DNA of 20,321 bases from DAOTWP01 sp034435675 (lineage in GTDB: Bacteria > Chloroflexota > Anaerolineae > Aggregatilineales > Phototrophicaceae), in the NCBI GenBank assembly GCA_034435675.1, contig DAOTWP010000307.1, forward strand, positions 1 through 20,321. The letters run 5' to 3'. Made by a program: the position numbers and the translations under genes. Positions within the stretch are counted from its first letter, which is position 1. Every line of letters starts with the position of its first letter. The notes under the pieces were generated by a model, which saw nothing but the letters and a program-made list of their open reading frames with translations, was not told the DNA's origin and did no database searches. Positions 14,862-20,321 of the stretch are shown here, piece after piece.

Positions 14862-15152
14862 AGTCGTGCCCTCCTGTTTTGTCGTTTGGTCGAAGTGGAC
14901 AGAGACAAAACAGGCAGGTGGCGCACGGGCACGGACGCATAAGCCGCAATCTGCTCGACAGCGTCAGGCACCGTCGAGGTCGTCAGGATTGGGTTTCAGC
15001 CGGTATAACGGGAATCGAAAACAGGTCCAGAGGACCGGGGGAATGATTTCAGTTGGTGCTGCGGGTGAGACTTAGCAGGGCGGACGTGCCGCGTGGTTCA
15101 GGTTGTGCATCGGGTTGCCGCTTTCTGATGCAGATGTTATGTCTCGATTATA
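14862..15152. other. 291-bp leader region before the A1408-type methyltransferase
   Basis: No gene is supported on either strand. It holds the extended -10 box at 15147-15155, a small GGTCC-AGA-GGACC hairpin (15024-15036) and the inverted repeat at 14873-14914. A 12-codon minus-strand frame beginning at an ATG near 15110 has no ribosome site. I recognise no tRNA or known riboswitch here. Confidence 0.45.
14873..14914 (-). promoter_or_regulatory. Inverted repeat overlapping the ribosome binding site of the methyltransferase
   Basis: In the minus-strand transcript CCUGUUUUGUC (14914-14904) and GACAAAACAGG (14883-14873) form a perfect 11-bp stem with a 20-base loop. The last three stem bases are the first AGG of the AGGAGGG ribosome site (14875-14869). 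The stem could mask the site partly, or the DNA could be an operator. Function is inferred. Confidence 0.6.
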
Positions 15153-15155
15153 TCA
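15147..15155 (-). promoter_or_regulatory. Extended -10 promoter element (TGATATAAT)
   Basis: TGATATAAT on the minus strand is an exact extended -10 element; its TGA is also the stop codon of the WYL gene. Transcription would start near 15140 and run about 280 nt to the methyltransferase ATG. A TTGACA occurs only 8 bp upstream, too close to serve as its -35. Confidence 0.5.
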
Positions 15156-16142
15156 TGGTGTGTCAAGAGGGACCGTCTTCGCGGCATAAAACGCCACCAC
15201 CGCCCGCGCCATGTCCAGCACACTAGCGCGCAGTTCCGGCGGGTCGAGGACCTCAATCAGCGTGCCAAAGCCGAGCACAAATTCGCGCGCTTCCTCCGCA
15301 ATGTCAAAATGCAGCTCCACGACACTCCAGCCGTCTGCCTCAGCGGGCAGCACGCGATCAATCTTGACGAACGTGCCTGCATAACGCAGTCGGGGCAAAA
15401 TCTGCGGCGAGACACGCGCCGTAACCGGGTAACGCGGCAGATGTTCGAAAAATTCGGCTGTGGACTGCATCCAGTAAGCGCTGAGGTCAAAATCCGGTGG
15501 GCGCATACAGAGTTCGTCGCTGACCTGTGCCGACTGCACCCGCGAAACACGGTACGTGCGAATCTCGCTGCCTGTATCGCCCACTACCCCCGCCACCAGA
15601 TACCAGACGCTGCCCTTTGCCACCAGTCCCAGCGGGTCTACCAGCCGCTGCACGGTTGCGCCATCACTGCGGCGGTAGCCCAGCAGCAGGCGGCGATCCT
15701 GCCAGAGCGCCTCCTGCAAAACTGGCAACCATGACAAATCCTCTTTCGAGCGCTGCCAGCCGGACAGGTCAATATACAGGCGCTGGCGCAGCATTTCCGC
15801 CTGGGCGCGGTGCAGCGCGGGCAGTGCCGTGAACAGCTTGAGCAGCGCTGTCTCCCCTGCCTGCGCCAGTCCCAGATCAGCAAGCGCGGGCTGGTTGAGA
15901 AACAGCGTTTGCACTTCTGCCGGTTTCAAGCCGTTGAGCGTTGTGCGGTAGCCGTCCACCAACCGCCAACCGCCGCTGCTGCCGCGTTCGGACAGCACCG
16001 GGATTCCAGCGCGGCTGAGAGCGTCCATATCGCGCTGAATGGTGCGTTCGGACACCTGAAGCTGTGCCGCCAGCTCACGGGCGGTCACACGCCCCTTCGC
16101 CTGAAGCAGCAGCATAATCGAGAGCAGCCGGTCAGCACGCAT
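15153..16142 (-). CDS. WYL-domain transcriptional regulator (DeoR/YafY-like HTH)
   Basis: 329 residues from ATG 16142, which is preceded by AAGGGA with 8-base spacing. The frame extends to 16259, but the extra 39 residues look non-coding and overlap the divergent promoter. Residues 1-60 form a winged helix: RADRLLSIMLLLQAKGRVTARELA, then the recognition part SERTIQRDMDALSRAGIPV (given in part). The WYL domain follows, with the literal WYL motif at 180-182 and RTYRVSRV (195-202). A WCX-like C-terminal domain ends the protein. WYL proteins sense small ligands or nucleic acids and often control a neighbouring divergent gene. Here that is the FMN-binding gene, with a palindrome between the two. 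The stop overlaps an extended -10 element reading toward the methyltransferase gene. Confidence 0.93.
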   Translation of the reverse strand: MRADRLLSIMLLLQAKGRVTARELAAQLQVSERTIQRDMDALSRAGIPVLSERGSSGGWRLVDGYRTTLNGLKPAEVQTLFLNQPALADLGLAQAGETALLKLFTALPALHRAQAEMLRQRLYIDLSGWQRSKEDLSWLPVLQEALWQDRRLLLGYRRSDGATVQRLVDPLGLVAKGSVWYLVAGVVGDTGSEIRTYRVSRVQSAQVSDELCMRPPDFDLSAYWMQSTAEFFEHLPRYPVTARVSPQILPRLRYAGTFVKIDRVLPAEADGWSVVELHFDIAEEAREFVLGFGTLIEVLDPPELRASVLDMARAVVAFYAAKTVPLDTP

Positions 16143-16196
16143 CAGGAATTTCCCTTCTCGCCGGGCGTGAAGCCGCCAACTTACGCAGCGGCAAAT

Positions 16197-16213
16197 ATGA
16201 CACAGGATGTCAT
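16197..16213. promoter_or_regulatory. 17-bp palindrome, candidate WYL operator
   Basis: ATGACA and TGTCAT form perfect 6-bp arms separated by CAGGA. It lies in the 118-bp divergent region and covers the expected -35 position of the rightward promoter (-10 TATACT at 16224-16229). A repressor bound here could block that promoter. It also lies 55 bp before the regulator's own ATG, so autoregulation is plausible. Confidence 0.6.
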
Positions 16214-16223
16214 GATAGCGGGA

Positions 16224-16229
16224 TATACT
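16224..16229 (+). promoter_or_regulatory. -10 box (TATACT) for the PNPOx-like gene
   Basis: TATACT lies 32 bp before the ATG at 16261 and predicts a leader of about 25 nt. The -35 at 17 bp (CACAGG) is poor and falls inside the palindrome. Confidence 0.5.
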
Positions 16230-16260
16230 GATTTTGTCGAAGATGAGGAGGACAGGCAAG

Positions 16261-16758
16261 ATGACGACTCTAGACGCACACCGCCCGCAGATGGCGGCAG
16301 GCTACGGCATTTCGGCGCGCGAGGAAGGGCTGCTCAACTGGAAATGGGTGGACAGCCGCATGGCGAAAGCGCGCAATTACTGGATCAGCACAACCCGCCC
16401 GGGTGGTCGCCCGCATGTCGTGCCGGTGTGGGGGGTATGGCTGGATGGTGCGCTGTACTTCGGTGGCGACAAACAGGCGCGGCGTTCGCGCAACCTCGCG
16501 GCGAATCCGCGTGTCAGCGTACACCTGGAAAGCGGCGATGAGGTGGTGATTATCGAAGGGGTGGTCGAAGAAGTGGAACGCGATCTGGCGCTGCTGGCAC
16601 GCATTGCCGACGCCTACGCCAGCAAATATCCGCCCTTCAAACCTGAGGTCGAACCCGCGCCGGGCACCGTCAATTATCGCGTCAAAGCACACACAGTGTT
16701 TGCATGGACAGAGCAGGACTATCCCAACACAGCAACCCGCTGGACATTCGAGAAGTAG
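16261..16758 (+). CDS. PNPOx-like FMN/F420-binding split-barrel protein
   Basis: 165 residues. ATG 16261 is preceded by GAGGAGG with 9-base spacing, so the earlier in-frame ATG at 16234 is not used. Residues 40-65 (TTRPGGRPHVVPVWGVW and LDGALYF) and 70-100 (KQARRSRNLAANPRVSVHLE, in part, then VVIIEGVVEEV) are the split-barrel flavin-binding pattern of the pyridoxamine 5'-phosphate oxidase superfamily. True PdxH active-site features are not evident. A general FMN- or F420-dependent oxidoreductase is more likely than a vitamin B6 enzyme. It is cytoplasmic, divergent from the WYL regulator, and probably its target. It converges on the toxin gene with 28 bp between. Confidence 0.87.
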   Translation: MTTLDAHRPQMAAGYGISAREEGLLNWKWVDSRMAKARNYWISTTRPGGRPHVVPVWGVWLDGALYFGGDKQARRSRNLAANPRVSVHLESGDEVVIIEGVVEEVERDLALLARIADAYASKYPPFKPEVEPAPGTVNYRVKAHTVFAWTEQDYPNTATRWTFEK

Positions 16759-16786
16759 CGGGCGGCGGATTCGGCATTGGGGCAGT

Positions 16787-17170
16787 TCAGGGATAGGGTG
16801 CAATCACCTGCACGCCGGGGAATGCGCCCAAATCCTTGACATTGCGTGAGTAGATGGGCAGCTTCAGCCGCACACCCAGCGCAGCGATGAAGCAGTCAAG
16901 AATACCTACACGATGGCTGAGATGAAACTGCTCAAATTGCAGCATTGCCCAGTGAGCATCTGTTTCGTTGAGATACACAAGTCCATAAGGCTGAATCAGG
17001 CTCAGTGTCTTCTGCATCTCGACTTTGCTTTGTGTGCCTAAAACCAGTTCCATCCGAACAATAGAAGGAATCCCAAATATCAGATGGCTGCTGTTTTGCA
17101 GCCACGTTAACGCTGGGACATATCTGCGCCCAATATCAACGAGAATATTGGTATCCAACAACGCATTCAT
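16787..17170 (-). CDS. vapC: VapC-like PIN-domain toxin (ribonuclease)
   Basis: 127 residues from ATG 17170, with GGAG about 7 bases upstream. The frame extends to 17266 but that part overlaps the antitoxin gene. PIN catalytic acids are visible: D6 in LLDTNILVD, E41 in VRMELVLG, D92 in GILDCFIAA, and D113 in the YSRNVKDLGAF block, where the family normally has its fourth acidic position. The length is usual for VapC (about 130). VapC toxins are metal-dependent endoribonucleases that cut tRNA or rRNA when freed from the antitoxin. The ATG begins 2 bases after the stop of the upstream small gene, the standard toxin-antitoxin arrangement. Confidence 0.9.
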   Translation of the reverse strand: MNALLDTNILVDIGRRYVPALTWLQNSSHLIFGIPSIVRMELVLGTQSKVEMQKTLSLIQPYGLVYLNETDAHWAMLQFEQFHLSHRVGILDCFIAALGVRLKLPIYSRNVKDLGAFPGVQVIAPYP

Positions 17171-17172
17171 GC

Positions 17173-17427
17173 TCACTCCACACGGGGGTGATTGCGCTGC
17201 TGAGCACGGCGACGCAGTTCGCGGGCGAATTCCACGCTGTCGGTGATGTCTTTGCGGTCTGCCCACATCCCTAAAAATTCGGAATCAAGGATTTCCTGAC
17301 CAGTAATACCCCGCACATCCTGACCGCGAATTTCCACCTCCACCGGACCCGGCGGCAAATCGGGCGGCAGTTCAAGCTCCAGCCTGCCGTCCTCGGTGAT
17401 GATGCCTTTAAGCACAATCGGCTGCAT
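17173..17427 (-). CDS. Putative antitoxin partner of the PIN toxin
   Basis: 84 residues from ATG 17427, preceded by AGGAGGAGG. The N-terminus (VLKGIITEDGRLELELPPDLPPGPVEVEIRG, residues 5-35, given in part) forms a short beta-rich unit like that seen in small antitoxins of AbrB or related type. The C-terminal half is charged and helical (FARELRRRAQQR) and probably wraps the toxin. The exact antitoxin family is not certain. It is co-transcribed with the PIN gene and should neutralise it and repress its promoter. Confidence 0.8.
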   Translation of the reverse strand: MQPIVLKGIITEDGRLELELPPDLPPGPVEVEIRGQDVRGITGQEILDSEFLGMWADRKDITDSVEFARELRRRAQQRNHPRVE

Positions 17428-17453
17428 GTAGCCTCCTCCTGAACGCTGCCCTG

Positions 17454-17459
17454 ATTATA
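17454..17459 (-). promoter_or_regulatory. -10 box (TATAAT) for the toxin-antitoxin operon
   Basis: An exact TATAAT on the minus strand lies 27 bp before the antitoxin ATG. The -35 region falls in the T-tract of the adjacent terminator, with no good TTGACA. Confidence 0.6.
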
Positions 17460-17469
17460 ACATGGCAGG

Positions 17470-17505
17470 AAAACAAAAAGCGGCGGGGCACTGCCCCAAC
17501 CGCCA
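17470..17505 (-). terminator. Intrinsic terminator of the MFS transporter gene
   Basis: On the minus strand GGCGG-TT-GGGGC-AGT-GCCCC-GCCGC folds into a GC-rich hairpin followed at once by TTTTTGTTTT (17479-17470). This is a classic Rho-independent terminator about 110 bp after the MFS stop. It also insulates the toxin-antitoxin promoter that starts directly after it. Confidence 0.8.
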
Positions 17506-17614
17506 TTTGTGTCTATCCGTACATTCGAACAAGGGGACTAATCCCTATGTTCAGGATAAATCAGGAAAACAGGTTTATGGAAGATTTCTTCTCGCTTCCG
17601 TCAACCGGCGCGGC

Positions 17615-19063
17615 TCAGTCCATCGCGCCCACCAGCACCTTGTCCACCGGCTGCGGCTCAACAGTGCCAAGTGCCGCCTTATACGCGCGCACATTCACCC
17701 GCATCAGCGCCGCATACGCGAGCGCCAGCCCCAGCGCGCCAACCGCAAACGCCGCGCCGTATGCCAGCGCCGGGTCGCCGCTGAGCTGCACGCCAATATC
17801 GCGCAGGATGCCCCCGCCGGAAACGCCCACACCGCGCCCCAGCGTCACCACCAGTGTCCAGAAGCCCAGAAACGTGCCCGCGCGCCCTGCCGGACTCATG
17901 TCCATCATCAAGCCCAATGTGCCCACATTCCAGATGCCCAGCCCAATACCCAGCAGCACCAGTCCCGGCGTCACCAGGCTGCGAATCTGCGCGAACGCGG
18001 ACAGCGTGAACAGCGCGAAGGTCGCAACCAGCACGATCACGCCCATATAGGACATCGTCGTGTTGTTCAGCCATTTATAGCGGCGCGACAGAAACAGGAA
18101 CAGCACTGTGCCGGCAATCGCCGTGCTGCCCCAGTAGGCGGCAAAGCGCGTGGTCACATGCGGCGGCATGTTAAAGACCTCTCCGGCAAACGGTTCGAGG
18201 ATCAAATCCTGCGAGAAGGCGAACGCCATCGACAGCGCCAGATAGAACAGGAAGAAACGCATCGCCGGGCTGCGCCAGACGAGCCGCAAGTCCGCCCACA
18301 CCGACGTGCTGATCTCCGCCGCTGCTTCACCCCCACTGACCGCTTCACGGGCGGCAGCACCACGCAGGCGCTTTTCTTCGCCCAGCAGCGAGAAAAACCA
18401 CAGGAAGCCCAGGATCAACCCGGCAACCAGGAACACCCCGAACAGGCTGTCCGGAGTGAATTCGTAATCCTGATGAAAAAACAGTGTGGTGTTGTTGCGC
18501 GGTGCAAGATAATAATTCAGCGTATAGAACGGATTGGACGCCAGCAGAATGCCAAAGACGATGCCGCCCACCGTGAAGCCCAGCAGCAGAAACGTCCAGA
18601 CAATGCCCACCGCCCTGCCGCGCTGCGCCTCTGTCGAACGGTCATAGATCAGCGCGAGAAACGTGCTGCCGGACACCGCTGTGCCGAAACTGAACGCCAG
18701 CATGGACAGCACAATCGCCACCCAGGGCAGCAGCCCATCCGCGCCACTTGTCAGCGCCGCCGTCGCCCAACCCAGACCGAACACACTGAGCAGCATCAGC
18801 AGCCGCCCGCCCCAGATCCAGAACAGCCGCCGGTAGCCCAGATACGCCCGCCGGTCCGATGCCCGCCCCGCCCACACCGCAAATGGCGCGAGGAAATAGC
18901 GCAGGCTGACCAGCAGCCCCACCGGTGTCGCCGCGAAACCCAGATCGCTGATCATGATCCGGTTCCAGATGCCGGTGGTGATCACATCCGCCATGCCGGA
19001 ACCGAGGTGGAAAAAGCCAATCTTAATATTGCGCCCGACGGGCAGCCCCTGATTTTCTGACAT
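17615..19063 (-). CDS. MFS transporter, PucC/BCD-like family
   Basis: 482 residues with about 12 hydrophobic segments. The opening KIGFFHLGSGMADVITTGIWNRIMI and the following LGFAATPVGLLVSLRYFLAPFAVWAGRASDRR (both given in part) correspond to the PucC/LhaA (BCD) branch of the major facilitator superfamily. That branch is linked to (bacterio)chlorophyll-complex assembly in phototrophs, but it also has members in non-phototrophs. Two segments are unusual: an extra-membrane stretch (about 195-235, YLAPRNNTTLFFHQDYEFTPDS) and a central charged loop (about 250-285). No photosynthesis gene is near it, so its substrate is unknown. ATG 19063 has only a weak GGAT site, but a near-perfect promoter precedes it and an intrinsic terminator follows it. 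Confidence 0.85.
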   Translation of the reverse strand: MSENQGLPVGRNIKIGFFHLGSGMADVITTGIWNRIMISDLGFAATPVGLLVSLRYFLAPFAVWAGRASDRRAYLGYRRLFWIWGGRLLMLLSVFGLGWATAALTSGADGLLPWVAIVLSMLAFSFGTAVSGSTFLALIYDRSTEAQRGRAVGIVWTFLLLGFTVGGIVFGILLASNPFYTLNYYLAPRNNTTLFFHQDYEFTPDSLFGVFLVAGLILGFLWFFSLLGEEKRLRGAAAREAVSGGEAAAEISTSVWADLRLVWRSPAMRFFLFYLALSMAFAFSQDLILEPFAGEVFNMPPHVTTRFAAYWGSTAIAGTVLFLFLSRRYKWLNNTTMSYMGVIVLVATFALFTLSAFAQIRSLVTPGLVLLGIGLGIWNVGTLGLMMDMSPAGRAGTFLGFWTLVVTLGRGVGVSGGGILRDIGVQLSGDPALAYGAAFAVGALGLALAYAALMRVNVRAYKAALGTVEPQPVDKVLVGAMD

Positions 19064-19360
19064 ATTGATCCGATTTTAGTAGATTTACGCAGATTTACAT
19101 CGCAGAGTATATAGGTTTTGGCAGGAGCTTGTCAATTAGAGAAGCACGAGAAAAGCGCAAGTGAAACGGCAAAGTATGCAGGAACGCATGCTTGCCAAAG
19201 GGCGAATAACGCATTCACAGCCACGAAGGCTCAATCATCAACAGGGCAAGCGGGAGACAGAGGCAGCGCCGCGGAGGTCAGCCAGAACCGCAGCCCTGCC
19301 AGCCTGCAGGACCGGCGAACTGCGGTTTTCGTTGCCTGGGCAAGTGTGCCGGCAGGACTT
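19064..19360. other. 297-bp intergenic region
   Basis: This region contains the MFS promoter at its left end and an inverted repeat (AACCGCAG at 19286-19293, CTGCGGTT at 19320-19327) that could follow the leftward glycosyltransferase transcript but lacks a T-run. A direct repeat of AGATTTAC occurs at 19081 and 19091. No gene is supported. Confidence 0.5.
19106..19135 (-). promoter_or_regulatory. Sigma-70-type promoter of the MFS gene
   Basis: On the minus strand TTGACA (19135-19130) and TATACT (19111-19106) are separated by 18 bp. It is the best promoter in the window. Transcription should start near 19099, leaving a leader of about 36 nt that contains the two AGATTTAC direct repeats. Confidence 0.8.
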
Positions 19361-20321
19361 TCAGGGTACAGTCTGCTCCTGCTGCCAGCCGTAGAGTGTG
19401 TAATGCCCACCGGCGTCCTGCCAGACGGGCGTCATCGCGCGTTGCAGCGCATCTGGCAGCAGCGTGTTTTCCACGCCGTACTGCACATCGGACTCCAACC
19501 AGTAGATATAACCGGTGTTGAACAGCAGCACGTAATCCGTGTCGGCACGCCATGCCGCCAGCACGGCATCAGGCGCGGCGCCCAACGCCACCGCCCGCCC
19601 CCACTGGTCAAACAGCAGGTCAGCATAACAGATGATTTGCGCCGGGCAGTAGTAGCCCATCGGGTCAAACAGCACGCGCACGCGCGACCCCGCCGGCAGG
19701 GTGTCAAGCTGGTGCATGGCGGCAATATGCACACTGAGGCTAGCGTCGAGATAGGCAACTGTATCAGCGCTGCGGTGATAATCCAGCACGCCGGACTGGT
19801 TCAGCCTGTGGACTGTCTGCAAACCGGTCATGATCAGCGCCACCGCCAGCGCCCCGGCCAACACCACACGCAAACTGCGCGGCGGTTGGCGGGCAGCGCC
19901 GTGCAGCCCCAGCGCCCCCAGCAGCGCGAACGCGGGCAGCAGCATGATTGCCAGGCGCGTCTGGGAACCCACACGCGAGACCGCACCCGTGAACACCCAG
20001 ACCAGCACCAGCACCGCCACCAGTGGCAGCAGCAGCCGCGCCAGATGCCGTGCGCGATCCCCTAACACACCCCACGCCACCAGCAGCAGCACGGGCGCGG
20101 TCAGCAGCAGCGGTCCGGCTGTGAAATCGTAGCTGCTGACGCCTTCCACCCCAAAGATCGTCGCCGACAGCGGCAGCAGCAGCAGTTCGGCGGCGCGCCC
20201 TTCGTAGAGCATGCCAAACCCACTACCACTCAACGCCAGGCTGCGCAGGTCATCCCACGCCAGCCCGCCAAAAACAAATGGGTAGATCGGGTTGCCCCAC
20301 AACAACAGCCCGCGCAGCAGC
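19361..20321 (-). CDS. Polytopic membrane protein, probable GT-C glycosyltransferase (N-terminus beyond window)
   Basis: The frame enters from the right edge without a start and ends at TGA 19361, giving about 320 residues of the C-terminal part. The fragment begins LRGLLLWGNPIYPFVFGG; GNPIYPF in a lumenal loop is typical of membrane glycosyltransferases of the GT39/GT-C type that use lipid-linked sugars. Several membrane segments follow (LLLTAPVLLLVAWGVL, LLLPLVAVLVLVWVF, LAIMLLPAFALLGALGL, VVLAGALAVALIM). A soluble C-terminal domain of about 145 residues contains YLDASLSV, DPMGYYCPA and DTDYVLLFNTGYIYWLE. Such a tail occurs in dolichyl-phosphate-mannose-like transferases of Chloroflexota. 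The catalytic N-terminal loops are outside the window, so the activity is not proven. Confidence 0.65.
   Translation of the reverse strand, partial: LLRGLLLWGNPIYPFVFGGLAWDDLRSLALSGSGFGMLYEGRAAELLLLPLSATIFGVEGVSSYDFTAGPLLLTAPVLLLVAWGVLGDRARHLARLLLPLVAVLVLVWVFTGAVSRVGSQTRLAIMLLPAFALLGALGLHGAARQPPRSLRVVLAGALAVALIMTGLQTVHRLNQSGVLDYHRSADTVAYLDASLSVHIAAMHQLDTLPAGSRVRVLFDPMGYYCPAQIICYADLLFDQWGRAVALGAAPDAVLAAWRADTDYVLLFNTGYIYWLESDVQYGVENTLLPDALQRAMTPVWQDAGGHYTLYGWQQEQTVP

Noticed and set aside
14758..14940. Short Cys-rich frame (MRPCPCATCLFCLCP...) crossing the inverted repeat, considered as an erm-like leader peptide
   Set aside because: It has no ribosome binding site, runs far into the methyltransferase gene in another frame and does not end between the hairpin arms as attenuator peptides do.
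14139..14942. 267-residue + strand frame with SVSLSVSL repeats
   Set aside because: It is the reverse reading of the 12-bp repeat and the methyltransferase gene; the minus-strand protein has full family motifs and a good ribosome site.
15001..15045. Possible tRNA or T-loop-like TTCGATTCC on the minus strand
   Set aside because: No acceptor stem, anticodon arm or D-arm can be assembled around it.
15161..15166. TTGACA upstream of TATAAT on the minus strand as a full sigma-70 promoter
   Set aside because: The spacing is only 8 bp, and the TTGACA is part of the WYL coding sequence (Leu-Asp-Thr); only the extended -10 is kept.
17462..19060. Long open frame on the + strand (532 residues)
   Set aside because: It mirrors the MFS gene; the product is rich in Arg, Gln and His with no recognisable domain, while the minus strand encodes a clear membrane transporter with promoter and terminator.

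Overview
The window is a GC-rich (mostly 60-70% by eye) bacterial chromosome segment with densely packed genes. Several traits suggest a Chloroflexota lineage, perhaps Anaerolineae-like: an Uma2-family nuclease, SH3b/Ala-Pro-rich envelope proteins, a secreted protein with a Thr/Ala/Pro spacer, a PucC-like MFS carrier and a large GT-C-type membrane glycosyltransferase. This placement is an inference from gene style only; no rRNA or other decisive phylogenetic marker is present.

Layout, left to right. (1) 1-626 (-): 5' part of a secreted double-SH3b protein, cut by the window edge. (2) 983-4486 (+): a membrane-anchored GH31 glycosidase of the YihQ (sulfoquinovosidase) type that lacks the sulfonate-binding arginine, then a secreted protein with two DUF6174-like domains. 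(3) 4594-6661 (+): Uma2 nuclease with a clear TATAAT box, then rimO. (4) 9444-6682 (-): a metallo-beta-lactamase-fold hydrolase followed by a probable type II restriction-modification pair (endonuclease, then D12-class adenine methylase, overlapping by 4 bp). The endonuclease is strikingly AT-rich against its neighbours. (5) 10241-9534 (-): a DsbA-like thiol-disulfide lipoprotein, divergent from (6) 10381-12134 (+), a two-gene ABC-2 exporter. (7) 13936-12266 (-): murJ, with a 12-bp tandem repeat running through its stop codon and hairpin-forming repeats on both sides. (8) 14861-14190 (-): a protein closely resembling the NpmA/KamB 16S rRNA m1A1408 methyltransferases that give aminoglycoside resistance. 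An inverted repeat overlaps its ribosome binding site, and a second 12-bp tandem repeat encodes its C-terminus. (9) 16142-15153 (-) and 16261-16758 (+): a WYL regulator and an FMN-binding PNPOx-like protein, divergent around a 17-bp palindrome. (10) 17427-16787 (-): a VapBC-type toxin-antitoxin pair. (11) 19063-17615 (-): a PucC-like MFS transporter with a near-consensus promoter and an intrinsic terminator. (12) 20321-19361 (-): C-terminal part of a polytopic membrane protein, probably a glycosyltransferase.

Most units are independent housekeeping or accessory transcription units rather than one pathway. The strongest candidates for new biology are the A1408-methyltransferase homologue with its structured leader, the unannotated restriction-modification pair, the GH31 enzyme with an altered specificity pocket, and the 12-bp repeats at the 3' ends of two adjacent genes.
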